A DNA stretch of 64,000 nt, taken from assembly GCF_000485795.1 (NCBI RefSeq), contig NZ_AXZL01000076.1, forward strand, positions 372,001 through 436,000. Reading direction: 5' to 3'. This DNA comes from Shewanella decolorationis S12 (lineage in GTDB: Bacteria; Pseudomonadota; Gammaproteobacteria; Enterobacterales; Shewanellaceae). The notes below the pieces were generated by a model, which did not search any database, was not told the DNA's origin, and worked only from the letters and a program-made list of their open reading frames with translations. How positions within the stretch are numbered: the first letter of the stretch is position 1; every line of letters begins with the position of its first letter. Shown piece after piece: positions 32,952-41,549 of this stretch. The position numbers were made by a program, and so were the translations under genes.

Positions 32952-34064
32952 CTAAGGTAAATGCTCTGATTTTAAGTAATCGTAGGATTGCATTTCGATT
33001 AAGCGAGAGCGACAGCGTCTAAATTCAAAACTCAATAAGCCATCGGCATAAATCTCTTCCAGCGGCACCTGCGCGGAAACGATCAACTTAACATTACGCT
33101 CGTAAAACTCATCCACCATGGCCAAGAAACGTCTGGCGATATCATCACCCGTTAAAAACGCGCCCATTTGCTCGATGCCACTCACCAACACGGTATGATA
33201 AATCCGCGCCAGCTCCATATAATCGCGCTGACTACGGGGGCCATCGCATAAAGCTCTGAAATCCGCGAGCAACACACCTTGCGCCTGTTGACGTATGCTG
33301 ATTGCCCTCCCTTCGATTTCAATCGCATCGGTTGAAATTTCAGCCTCGGGGGCTAACTGACGGAAATAACGCAGCAGATTAGTGTCGGCCTGCTCATCAA
33401 GTGGATGGTGATAAATCTCTGCCTGCTCGAGAGTGCGCAGGCGATAGTCGATGCCCGAATCCACATTGAGCACTTCACAATGTTGATTGATCAAGGCGAT
33501 TGCGGGAAGGAATCGTGCCCGTTGCAATCCGTTTTTATACAAATCATCGGGAATGATGTTTGAGGTCGCAACTAAGACCACGCCTTCTTTAAAGAGGGCT
33601 TCGAATAAGGTGCCAAGTAGCATGGCATCAGTGATATCAGAGACAAAAAATTCATCAAAACAAATGACTCGGTATTTCGCGGCCATTTGTTTGGCAATCA
33701 CTAATAAAGGATCGCGGGTGCCTTTAAGCGCATCCAGATCCAAATGCAGTTGATGCATAAAACGGTGAAAGTGTGCCCTTAATTTTTGATTACCTGGCAG
33801 CGCATCAAAAAAGGTGTCCATCAGATAGGTTTTGCCGCGACCAACACCGCCCCACAGATACAACCCCTTAGGCGCGACAGGCGCAGACTTAAGGCCAAAG
33901 GAGGTCAATAACTTGCCTAATAGTGAGCTTGGCGCTTCGGCAGCGGTTAAATCTTCGTATACGCGTTGCAGCGCCTTTACGGCCATTTCCTGCGCGGGAT
34001 CATGGGAAAAACCATCACGAGTCAGATCTTTTTGATAATGCTGCCAAGGGCTTAACTGGGGCAC
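32952..34064 (-). CDS. zapE: Cell division protein ZapE (AFG1-like ATPase)
   Basis: A 370-residue P-loop ATPase that acts at the Z-ring under stress. Walker A is GGVGRGKTYLMD, Walker B ICFDEFFVSD, then ATSNIIPDDLYKNGLQR and the C-terminal RCRSRLIEMQS. I choose the GTG at 34064 (MPQLSPWQHYQKDL), which matches the usual start a few residues before YQKDL and has AAGAGA upstream. The frame stays open to a TTG at 34118, without a ribosome site. It is divergent from degQ. Confidence 0.93.
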   Translation of the reverse strand: MPQLSPWQHYQKDLTRDGFSHDPAQEMAVKALQRVYEDLTAAEAPSSLLGKLLTSFGLKSAPVAPKGLYLWGGVGRGKTYLMDTFFDALPGNQKLRAHFHRFMHQLHLDLDALKGTRDPLLVIAKQMAAKYRVICFDEFFVSDITDAMLLGTLFEALFKEGVVLVATSNIIPDDLYKNGLQRARFLPAIALINQHCEVLNVDSGIDYRLRTLEQAEIYHHPLDEQADTNLLRYFRQLAPEAEISTDAIEIEGRAISIRQQAQGVLLADFRALCDGPRSQRDYMELARIYHTVLVSGIEQMGAFLTGDDIARRFLAMVDEFYERNVKLIVSAQVPLEEIYADGLLSFEFRRCRSRLIEMQSYDYLKSEHLP

Positions 34065-34382
34065 GTTATAATTCTCTTTTATCCTTTGGAAAAACTGCGT
34101 CGATATTACCACGGCCAATCTGGTGCGGCATATATTTATCCCCTAACAAGCTAAAGGACGCTGGATTCCATATTTCGGCACTCGGCGACAACAAAGCAAG
34201 ATTGAGCGTGAAAGGATAAATACTTATTTATAAAGCGCTATGCTGTTAACTTATTTCATTCGATGATTGAAACATTTTAATACTTGAAAAAGGCCTTAAA
34301 AGCCCACAGGTTTCACTTAAGTTACACTCAATAAAATGCTGATAAAATAGCCGTTAAGAAATTAACCTTTGTTAATATTGAT
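34065..34382. other. Intergenic, zapE to degQ
   Basis: No gene is supported on either strand. A possible sigma-E promoter and two hairpins of the degQ leader follow at 34383-34451 and are listed separately. Confidence 0.5.
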
Positions 34383-34410
34383 GAACTTTTTCAATGAGGT
34401 GCATGTCCGA
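34383..34410 (+). promoter_or_regulatory. Possible sigma-E promoter of degQ
   Basis: GAACTT at 34383-34388, 17 bases, then TCCGA at 34406-34410 resembles the sigma-E consensus GGAACTT-N16-TCTGA. DegP/DegQ-type genes are classical sigma-E targets. One -35 base and one -10 base differ from consensus. Confidence 0.38.
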
Positions 34411-34413
34411 ATG

Positions 34414-34451
34414 GTTACCTAGGCAAATAGCCGGTAACGATACAGATTCGA
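34414..34451 (+). other. Tandem hairpins in the degQ leader
   Basis: GTTACC-TA-GGC, loop AAATA, GCC-GGTAAC forms a nine-pair stem with a two-base bulge; CAGAT-TCG-ATCTG follows at once. They lie just after the proposed start site, within an untranslated leader of about 105 bases. Confidence 0.5.
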
Positions 34452-34520
34452 TCTGGTGCGGACACAACTCACGACGCATTACATCCAGATCCTTGATCCC
34501 TTATTTGGAGTTATGAATAG

Positions 34521-35873
34521 ATGAAAACGAAACTATCTGTACTTTCAGCCGCAATGTTAGCCGCAACTCTGACAATGATGCCCGCTGTCTCACAGGCCGC
34601 TATTCCGCAATCTGTTGAGGGTCAATCCATTCCAAGTCTTGCGCCTATGTTAGAGCGCACGACCCCCGCCGTGGTTTCAGTCGCGGTTTCTGGCACGCAC
34701 GTTTCTAAACAACGTGTCCCCGATGTGTTCCGTTATTTCTTCGGCCCCAATGCACCGCAGGAACAAGTGCAAGAGCGTCCTTTTAGAGGCTTAGGCTCAG
34801 GCGTGATTATCGACGCAGATAAAGGCTATATCGTCACCAACAACCATGTGATCGACGGTGCCGATGATATCCAAGTCGGCCTGCACGATGGCCGTGAAGT
34901 TAAAGCCAAACTGATTGGTACCGATTCAGAGTCTGACATTGCCTTGCTGCAAATCGAAGCGAAAAACCTAGTTGCAATCAAAACCTCCGACTCAGATGAA
35001 CTGCGGGTTGGTGACTTTGCCGTCGCCATTGGTAACCCCTTTGGTTTAGGCCAAACCGTCACCTCAGGGATCGTCAGCGCCCTAGGCCGTAGCGGTTTAG
35101 GCATTGAAATGCTTGAAAACTTTATCCAAACCGATGCAGCGATTAACAGCGGTAACTCGGGTGGCGCGCTGGTTAACCTTAAAGGTGAGCTGATTGGTAT
35201 TAACACTGCGATCGTAGCCCCAGGCGGTGGTAACGTGGGTATCGGTTTTGCGATCCCCGCCAACATGGTGAAAAACCTCGTGGCTCAAATTGCCGAACAT
35301 GGAGAGGTCCGCCGTGGCGTACTGGGGATTTCTGGCCGTGATTTAGATAGCCAACTTGCCCAAGGCTTTGGCTTAGACACTCAGCACGGTGGCTTTGTGA
35401 ATGAAGTCACTGCGGGCAGTGCTGCCGAAAAAGCAGGTATTAAAGCGGGCGATATTATTGTCAGCGTGGATGGACGAGCAATTAAGTCGTTCCAAGAACT
35501 GCGGGCGAAAGTCGCGACTATGGGCGCGGGAGCCAAGGTTGAACTGGGCCTTATCCGTGATGGTGATAAGAAGACCGTGAGTGTCACCTTAGGCGAAGCT
35601 AGCCAAACCACTGAAAAAGCTGCTGGCGCAGTGCACCCAATGCTCCAAGGTGCCTCGTTAGAAAACGCTTCTAAAGGGGTGGAAATCACCGAAATAGCCC
35701 AAGGCTCGCCTGCGGCAATGAGCGGCTTACAAAAAGGCGATGTGATTGTCGGCATTAACCGTTCGGCGGTAAAAGATCTGAAATCACTCAAGGAGCAACT
35801 CAAAGATCAAGAAGGCGCTGTCGCCCTGAAGATCCTCCGTGGTAAGAGCTTGTTGTACTTAGTGCTGCGTTAA
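34521..35873 (+). CDS. degQ: Periplasmic serine protease DegQ (HtrA family)
   Basis: A 450-residue HtrA protease/chaperone. Signal peptide to about residue 27 (PAVSQA-A). Catalytic triad His109 (TNNHVID), Asp139 (SDIALLQIE) and Ser213 (INSGNSGGAL). Two PDZ domains follow (about 258-350 and 362-450). The LA loop is short (HVSKQRVPDVFRYFFG), which favours DegQ over DegP. It is followed by degS in the usual order, with a terminator-like hairpin between. It degrades misfolded envelope proteins. Confidence 0.96.
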   Translation: MKTKLSVLSAAMLAATLTMMPAVSQAAIPQSVEGQSIPSLAPMLERTTPAVVSVAVSGTHVSKQRVPDVFRYFFGPNAPQEQVQERPFRGLGSGVIIDADKGYIVTNNHVIDGADDIQVGLHDGREVKAKLIGTDSESDIALLQIEAKNLVAIKTSDSDELRVGDFAVAIGNPFGLGQTVTSGIVSALGRSGLGIEMLENFIQTDAAINSGNSGGALVNLKGELIGINTAIVAPGGGNVGIGFAIPANMVKNLVAQIAEHGEVRRGVLGISGRDLDSQLAQGFGLDTQHGGFVNEVTAGSAAEKAGIKAGDIIVSVDGRAIKSFQELRAKVATMGAGAKVELGLIRDGDKKTVSVTLGEASQTTEKAAGAVHPMLQGASLENASKGVEITEIAQGSPAAMSGLQKGDVIVGINRSAVKDLKSLKEQLKDQEGAVALKILRGKSLLYLVLR

Positions 35874-35917
35874 TCGGTACGCCGCTCTGATCTTTATCCC
35901 ATTATCAGATGCGGATC

Positions 35918-35948
35918 AGCATAGGGAACGCGGGTTCCCTATGCTTTA
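35918..35948 (+). terminator. Hairpin terminator between degQ and degS
   Basis: A perfect 12-pair stem AGCATAGGGAAC, loop GCGG, GTTCCCTATGCT, followed by a weak T-rich run (TTAACTTGTT). It may be partial, so some degS transcription can come from degQ. Confidence 0.65.
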
Positions 35949-35998
35949 ACTTGTTAAACATGTTAATCTAACTCACCTTTTTCAATACTTAGCCTGCC

Positions 35999-37081
35999 AT
36001 GACAATAAAAGAAACCCTGTTATATCTCGGTAAAGCCGTACTCTTCGGCCTTATCATGGCGGCCATGTTTTTGTTAGTTACACACTACTTCGACAATAAA
36101 AATCTCGGCAGCTCGTTACTGCAAAACCGTGGTAACAACACGGTCGAACTCTCCTTTGCTAAGGCCGTGCGCCGCGCCGCGCCTGCCGTCGTCAATATTT
36201 ATAGCTTAAGTATCGATCAGAGTCGTCCGCTGAACTCTGGTTCCCTCCAAGGCCTAGGCTCTGGGGTGATCATGAGTAAAGAAGGCTATATTCTCACGAA
36301 TTATCATGTGATTAAAAAAGCCGATGAAATTGTAGTCGCCCTACAAGATGGCCGCAAATTCACCTCGGAAGTGGTCGGTTTTGATCCCGAAACCGATCTT
36401 TCCGTGCTTAAGATCGAAGGCGATAATCTTCCTACTGTGCCAGTCAATCTCGATAGCCCACCGCAGGTTGGCGATGTGGTATTAGCCATTGGTAACCCCT
36501 ATAACCTCGGCCAAACCATTACCCAAGGGATTATCAGCGCCACGGGTCGTAATGGCTTAAGTTCTGGTTATTTAGACTTTTTACAGACAGATGCTGCAAT
36601 TAATGCCGGTAACTCAGGCGGCGCCTTAATCGACACTAACGGCAGCCTGATTGGTATCAATACCGCCGCTTTCCAAGTGGGCGGCGAAGGTGGTGGACAC
36701 GGGATTAACTTCGCGATCCCGATTAAATTGGCCCACAGCATTATGGGTAAACTGATTAAAAATGGTCGAGTGATCCGTGGTGCCTTAGGGATCTCTGGCG
36801 AGCCGATTAATCCCGTTGTTGCGCAAATCCTCAACCTGCCCGATTTACGCGGCGTATTAGTCACTGGTGTCGATCCTAATGGCCCCGCAGCACGGGCGCA
36901 GCTACAACCAAGGGATGTGATCATCAAATACGATGGCGAAGATGTGCCTGGGGTCGAAATGCTGATGGATAGAATTGCCGAAACTACGCCCGGCAAGAAA
37001 ATCATGATGACAGTTATTCGCCAAGGTAAACAGCAAGTACTGCCTGTGATTATCGATGAAAAAGTCGTCGTCGATAATTAA
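35999..37081 (+). CDS. degS: Site-1 protease DegS, sigma-E pathway
   Basis: A 360-residue membrane-anchored HtrA protease that cuts the anti-sigma factor RseA when its PDZ domain binds outer-membrane protein C-termini. It has one N-terminal membrane span (about residues 10-30), triad His103 (TNYHVI), Asp133 (TDLSVLKIEGD) and Ser206 (INAGNSGGAL), and a single PDZ domain (about 260-355). The single PDZ and the anchor separate it from DegQ. The usual downstream neighbours stop here: the next 1.9 kb is variable. Confidence 0.96.
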   Translation: MTIKETLLYLGKAVLFGLIMAAMFLLVTHYFDNKNLGSSLLQNRGNNTVELSFAKAVRRAAPAVVNIYSLSIDQSRPLNSGSLQGLGSGVIMSKEGYILTNYHVIKKADEIVVALQDGRKFTSEVVGFDPETDLSVLKIEGDNLPTVPVNLDSPPQVGDVVLAIGNPYNLGQTITQGIISATGRNGLSSGYLDFLQTDAAINAGNSGGALIDTNGSLIGINTAAFQVGGEGGGHGINFAIPIKLAHSIMGKLIKNGRVIRGALGISGEPINPVVAQILNLPDLRGVLVTGVDPNGPAARAQLQPRDVIIKYDGEDVPGVEMLMDRIAETTPGKKIMMTVIRQGKQQVLPVIIDEKVVVDN

Positions 37082-37104
37082 GCTCAATAGCTGACCTTGT
37101 TAAT

Positions 37105-37139
37105 CTCAGAATGAGGCATGTATAAAACCTCATTCTGAG
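37105..37139 (+). terminator. Hairpin after degS
   Basis: CTCAGAATGAGG and CCTCATTCTGAG form a perfect 12-pair stem around an 11-base loop, 24 bases after the stop. No T-run follows, so it may be an mRNA 3' stabiliser or a factor-dependent end. Confidence 0.55.
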
Positions 37140-37596
37140 TCATCCCAAAAACACCTATTACCTTATCCCACAAATGGCAGAGCTATTTATCTCTCACTGC
37201 ATTTTTCACTTACTTTTGCCCCAAAATGTGTTTCGGCTCGTTATCTCAATCGAAAATACCTACTCTTGTTGCCATACAAATTCTCATCTAGTTACCTATG
37301 CTTGGCCTTACCAGAAATCGGCTAATAATGTATGGCTATACAGTCATATTTAAATTTAGATACTTTGGAGTGATTTTAAGACAATATCAGTGCGCACTAA
37401 TTCCATCCGCAATAAATAAAGCTCTATAAAATCAGGTGAATATAGTAACTGAATTTTAGTTAATAGGTTTGCAAAACGCGCATGCGCGTTTTTCCAGATG
37501 GATTACTTATATGAAAAGCGGCAAAAAGCTGATAAGTTCTTTGCATACAGATAGTTAACCGCGCGCGTTTTCACTGGTCCAACGAGGTAAACGCGC
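37140..37596. other. AT-rich variable intergenic with GC palindromes
   Basis: No gene is supported. AAAACGCGCATGCGCGTTTT at 37473-37492 is a perfect 20-base palindrome, and 14 bases of it (AAACGCGCATGCGC) recur at 37589-37602, running into the start of the next gene. GTTAACC at 37554-37560 matches the boundary heptamer of the attC-like site at 38067-38073. Confidence 0.5.
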
Positions 37597-38004
37597 ATGC
37601 GCACGAATAAAATGTTAGTTGCACGGAGCATCATGCTAAACCTTAGTTCAGCAGTCTTATTAACAATCATCAATATGGCTTATGCTGCTGTAATTTATCT
37701 GTCTCTTCATGGTTGGCTCGTTCAACATGAGCCAAGCGGCATGCAATTGCTTATGCACGTTTTCGTAACTACACCAGTTATTGTAGTTACCACACTTTGG
37801 CTGTTTCTACTTAGCAAATCTGGTAAATGCAGCGCCAAATTCTGGCAGCTTAATCTTGCAGGCTTACTTGTGCCAATTGTGAGTATTCAAACTGGCATTA
37901 CTTATTATCATTACGACAAAATTGGCCTAGCAGTAACCATCTTGGTTCCTATAGCCTTAATAACATTATTAATTAGCGAGTTTCGTCGTCATGCAAGCAA
38001 CTAA
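37597..38004 (+). CDS. Small four-span membrane protein, cassette-like
   Basis: A 135-residue hydrophobic protein with about four membrane spans (residues 14-38, 49-70, 82-100, 107-127) and a basic C-terminus (EFRRHASN). No family recognised. The start at 37597 has GAGG 9 bases upstream; ATG at 37633 with GGAG is an alternative. Its stop codon is part of the first arm of the attC-like site, a usual cassette layout. It has no homology-based function, and the flanking degS and FapA-type genes give no clue. Confidence 0.6.
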   Translation: MRTNKMLVARSIMLNLSSAVLLTIINMAYAAVIYLSLHGWLVQHEPSGMQLLMHVFVTTPVIVVTTLWLFLLSKSGKCSAKFWQLNLAGLLVPIVSIQTGITYYHYDKIGLAVTILVPIALITLLISEFRRHASN

Positions 38005-38073
38005 CAAGGCAAGTCAGCAACGCACCTTCGGTGCTGGACTCGCTTACGCTCGCCGTTTAGCGCGGCGTTAACC
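38001..38073 (+). repeat. attC-like integron recombination site
   Basis: The element opens with CTAACAAGG and closes with GGCGTTAACC, complementary ends (TAAC/GTTA) of the kind that form the R''/R' arms. In between, AGTCAGCA... pairs imperfectly with ...TGCTGGACT, and CGCTTACGCTCGCC resembles the central part of many chromosomal attC sites. Length is about 70 bases. A stop codon of one small gene overlaps its left end and the next gene starts 13 bases past its right end. No integrase gene is in the window. Confidence 0.6.
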
Positions 38074-38085
38074 TCTAAGGCAAGT

Positions 38086-38484
38086 ATGAAGCACATTATT
38101 AGTAAAGATTTAGGCATTGAAGCATTCAAAAAGAGATTCTCAGAAATCAGAGAAACCTTTCTGGATTCATTAAGAGCAGCTAGCGACGGTTATAAGAACG
38201 TAAGATACCTTGCTTGTGATGAAAATGGGGCACCGATTAACTGGGTGTGGGACGATGAAACCTTCACCCATAACAAGGAAGAAGGCTCGCTTGAAGAGGC
38301 AATTCAATTTGCCAATAACATGATAGATAGCGGCATGTGTTTCTCCTACATGGGATGTTTATCAGGCTCAGGTGAGCTTGAAGTTTGGCTGACGACTTTT
38401 GAATCTCCCATAGAAAAGCCGACCTGGCCAAGCAATAAGGAACCTCTATTTGAGCTGACTTATGGGGGTGTAATCTGTGAGTAG
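38086..38484 (+). CDS. Small cytoplasmic protein, cassette-like, unknown
   Basis: A 132-residue soluble protein, rich in acidic and aromatic residues (NWVWDDETFTHNKEEGSLEEA, CFSYMGCLSGSGELEVWLTTFE). It has no membrane segment, signal peptide or recognised catalytic motif. The ATG is 13 bases after the attC-like site and has TAAGG 9-5 bases upstream, as expected for a gene cassette. The family is not known to me. No second attC is seen after its stop. Confidence 0.6.
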   Translation: MKHIISKDLGIEAFKKRFSEIRETFLDSLRAASDGYKNVRYLACDENGAPINWVWDDETFTHNKEEGSLEEAIQFANNMIDSGMCFSYMGCLSGSGELEVWLTTFESPIEKPTWPSNKEPLFELTYGGVICE

Positions 38485-39063
38485 AAAAGGGGAATCAAAT
38501 GTTAAGTCATAGAATTTTGAATCCTAACCCCTCGATTTAATCCTAACCCCACAAATTAAAGCAAAGCACCTAGCTTACTTTGCCCAAACTTAGATGACTC
38601 TAAGCTTTTACGTGTCGCCCCCATCTGGATAGAAACCTTATCCCCTTAAGAACGCCTCGAAGAGTAGTGATTCGCAGCCAATCACATGCCGCTACCTAGA
38701 TAAGATTTTTATGGTTTTGTGAACGGTATCAAATGCAGTAAGCGCTAAATTATTAAGGGTTTTGCCACATCGGCTTCATCCCTAACATACCCATGAGCGT
38801 TGTAAAGTTTATTTTTTGTTAACGCCATAACCAAGCCGGTTAATACTCGTGCTAATCTTTGGCTAAAAAACCAGAGATAACACTAGATTAACTATCGTTA
38901 ATCAAATAAAAATCTATTGGCAAATCAACCAATAGCCCATGACAACAAAATCACAACATTTACTTTTTTTCGCGCCGAAAAGGCTTCTTTGCGTAAAGTT
39001 TCTACTGTTATACTCGCGTTAGCCGATAAAACAAAAATAAAACAAACGAGTAGGAAGCGCTCT
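38485..39063. other. Intergenic with a short direct repeat
   Basis: AATCCTAACCCC occurs twice, at 38520-38531 and 38539-38550. The remaining 500 bases show no credible gene; a frame reading into the FapA-type gene starts at a TTG (38917) without a ribosome site and is not used. TATACT at 39009-39014 may be its -10 box. Confidence 0.5.
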
Positions 39064-40755
39064 ATGTTGGCCCCTGAACTCCTTGAGTTAAGCAGTGACA
39101 AAAGCCAGGCGGAATTACGTCTGATCCCTAAAGATCATGGCCCCATCACCCGTGATGATGTGATGCGGCTATTATCTCTTCCTGAGTTTTGCGCTTTGTA
39201 TCCGCTTGAACAGGCTATCGATAAAGTCGTCACTCAAACAAACACGCTATGCAATCAAGAAGATGGCAAATTTGAGTTGTTTGCCGTACTGGCTGAGCGC
39301 CGTGATGGTAGCGTTAAAATCGAAATCAGCCCCGACAAAATGCTCGCGACTATGACCCTAACCGCGCCCTGTGGCGGTAAAGCAGTCGACTTACCTGAAA
39401 TTCTTACTGAACTTAAAAAAAATAATGTTTGCATGGGGTTAAGCAAACTTAAAATTCAAACCTTGCTGCAAAAAATAACCAAGCTCAAACCCGGCGATAG
39501 CTGTAAGAGTGAAATTGCTCAAGGTAAGCAACCTGTAAATGGGCAAAATGCCGTACTTGAACGTAAAGTCTCCCTAGCCCGTGAACGCTTACTCCAACCG
39601 CAGGAGCGGGAGGATGGCACAGTCGATATGCGTAATCTTGGCTCTATGATTATGGTCAAGCCCAACGACATCCTAATGATCCGGCATCCGGCTACGGAAG
39701 GTACGCCAGGCTATAACATTAAGGGCGAAGTCCTAAAGCAAAAACCTGGTAAGGATCTCGCTTTGCAAGCTGGTACAGGTACCGACTTCCATCCAAAGGA
39801 TCCCAATAAACTCATTGCAATTGTCGCGGGTCAACCCGTAGAAACCCGCACAGGCATGAATGTCGACGATGTGTTACAGCTTAAGGATGTGGACATCAGT
39901 ACTGGCCATGTCACCTTTAAAGGCAGTATTTTAATCACCGGAGATGTTCACGAGGGCATGATAGTGAAAAGCTCGGGTGATATTACCGTTATGGGCTTTG
40001 TCGATTCAGCAACCCTTGAGGCGGAGGGAGACATCACCGTAAGTAAAGGAGTGATTGGTAGACAGATCCGCGTAAATGAGTTTTCCACTAATCTTACGGC
40101 CCAAGGCCAAATCAGCGCCCAGTTTGTGCAATATTCTCAATTAAATGCCAAGGGTAATATTCTGATCACTAAACAGCTGCTGCACAGCAATACCAAAACT
40201 GCGGGTACGTTGACGGTGAGCGATACCAGCGGACGGCGCGGGGACTTAATTGGTGGTGTAGCCCATGCTGAAAAGGGACTCATTGCCGTAGCGATTGGCG
40301 CCACAGCGGGTACAAAAACAGAAGTGTTTGTCGCTATGGAACAGGGCGAACTCAAGCAAAACCTTAAGCAACTTGAAGAAAGCGTCCAAACTATGGTCGT
40401 TGCAACCCTAGATATTGAAGCTCGCCTAAAAAGACTTCCCCCTAAATCCGAGTGGCAAAACGATCCCGTGATGATTGAACAAATCAAGATGATGATCGAT
40501 GAAAAAAATCGCATCTTAAACGAGCGCAGTCGCGAAGAATTAGAGTTTGACGGCCTAAAGCAAGAAGTCGAAAGCTACTATGATAAGTACCGAATAGATG
40601 TGATTAAGCATGTGTTCCTCAACGTCGAGTTCCATATTGGTCAAGCCAATCATAGAACAACCCGAGAACATGGCACTTGCTCGATAACCAATCTTAATCA
40701 AGAGATTAATTTCGATTACAACGCCAAACCTAAAGCGCCGGCGGCAAGCCATTAA
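39064..40755 (+). CDS. FapA-family (DUF342) protein
   Basis: A 563-residue cytoplasmic protein. The N-terminal third is variable; residues about 160-430 form the FapA domain with NDILMIRHPATEGTPGYNIKGE and a right-handed parallel beta-helix of repeats (VTFKGSILITGDVHEGMIVKSSGDITVMGFVDSATLEAEGDITV, given here as family hallmark segments VTFKGSILITGDV and GMIVKSSGDITV). A coiled coil follows (about 430-500). Members are called flagellar assembly protein A, but the role in Gammaproteobacteria is unclear. The ATG at 39064 has AGGA 9 bases upstream. Confidence 0.85.
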   Translation: MLAPELLELSSDKSQAELRLIPKDHGPITRDDVMRLLSLPEFCALYPLEQAIDKVVTQTNTLCNQEDGKFELFAVLAERRDGSVKIEISPDKMLATMTLTAPCGGKAVDLPEILTELKKNNVCMGLSKLKIQTLLQKITKLKPGDSCKSEIAQGKQPVNGQNAVLERKVSLARERLLQPQEREDGTVDMRNLGSMIMVKPNDILMIRHPATEGTPGYNIKGEVLKQKPGKDLALQAGTGTDFHPKDPNKLIAIVAGQPVETRTGMNVDDVLQLKDVDISTGHVTFKGSILITGDVHEGMIVKSSGDITVMGFVDSATLEAEGDITVSKGVIGRQIRVNEFSTNLTAQGQISAQFVQYSQLNAKGNILITKQLLHSNTKTAGTLTVSDTSGRRGDLIGGVAHAEKGLIAVAIGATAGTKTEVFVAMEQGELKQNLKQLEESVQTMVVATLDIEARLKRLPPKSEWQNDPVMIEQIKMMIDEKNRILNERSREELEFDGLKQEVESYYDKYRIDVIKHVFLNVEFHIGQANHRTTREHGTCSITNLNQEINFDYNAKPKAPAASH

Positions 40756-40845
40756 TCCAACTTAAGCCATACTACTCAGTGTGGCTTTATCCAAGACGTG
40801 TTCCTGTAAAATAATTCATATCAAGTGGTTACACACTAAATCTTA

Positions 40846-40936
40846 GAGTATGCCGCTAGACGCCTTCCTTCTTCGCCCACGTCGGTGGCATACTCCCATC
40901 CATGGGTTCTCTCCTAAACGCTAATTAGGATGAGAG
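40846..40936 (+). other. Structured leader with two hairpins
   Basis: GAGTATGCC (40846-40854) pairs perfectly with GGCATACTC (40887-40895) around a 32-base loop. About 15 bases later CTCTC-CTAA pairs with TTAG-GATGAGAG. Both precede the small gene at 40972. No known riboswitch class was recognised. Confidence 0.5.
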
Positions 40937-40971
40937 GTTGACCAAATGAATCTATGTCCACAGGATTACGC

Positions 40972-41349
40972 ATGACTCTAGTAAAGATGGTCGATATTGA
41001 ATGGCCTGCGGTAGTCAAACTCACTCAAAATGACGAACTCCTTTACCTAGCCCATCAGCGGGATTGGCTAGAACTCGCCTGCCTGTACCAGCACCAATTT
41101 GTCTACACGGATCTGTTACTCGACAGCAGTGGCAACCAATACTTGATCCGCGCTACCCCAAGCACTATTCATGAAGATCCCATTGGCGAACTACCTAAGC
41201 TACTCAAACAAGAGCAAAAGTTGCCACTTACCGACTTTATCAAATGGGTACAAAAGCACGCCAATGCCATAGGCCAGTGCTGCGTCGCCAAGTTAGCTTT
41301 CACCACGTTGGCCCAAGGGATGGAAATTGTCCGCAGCCTAGATGATTGA
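40972..41349 (+). CDS. Small conserved-type protein, possibly DUF4144
   Basis: A 125-residue soluble protein beginning MTLVKMVDIEWPAVVKLTQNDELLYL. The start with WPAV and the NDELLYL segment resemble DUF4144 proteins of Shewanella and Vibrio, but this is a tentative match. It has two cysteines together (GQCCVAKL) and no signal peptide. AGGA lies 6 bases before the ATG; another in-frame ATG at 40954 has a poorer ribosome site. An unusual structured leader precedes it. Function unknown. Confidence 0.65.
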   Translation: MTLVKMVDIEWPAVVKLTQNDELLYLAHQRDWLELACLYQHQFVYTDLLLDSSGNQYLIRATPSTIHEDPIGELPKLLKQEQKLPLTDFIKWVQKHANAIGQCCVAKLAFTTLAQGMEIVRSLDD

Positions 41350-41549
41350 AGCGACCACCAGAAAATCGATAAAAATCACAGCATAAAAGCAAGATGATCC
41401 AAAAAGCTAATATCATCAGCCCTATTTCGCAGGCATAATTTGCCGTGCACGGCTTAGCCGTATGCCCAAGGCAATTTATCTTCATACTTTGCCATAATAC
41501 TCGATGTTGGTTGGGCATTATTCGGATACACATACAAACGGACCCTAAA

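Noticed and set aside
37441..37600. A second attC site at the left edge of the cassette-like unit
   Set aside because: Only the GTTAACC heptamer matches; no full R''-L''-L'-R' arrangement is seen, so only one attC-like site is called.
38917..39063. 49-codon extension of the FapA-family protein from a TTG
   Set aside because: No ribosome site at the TTG, while the ATG at 39064 has AGGA at proper distance.
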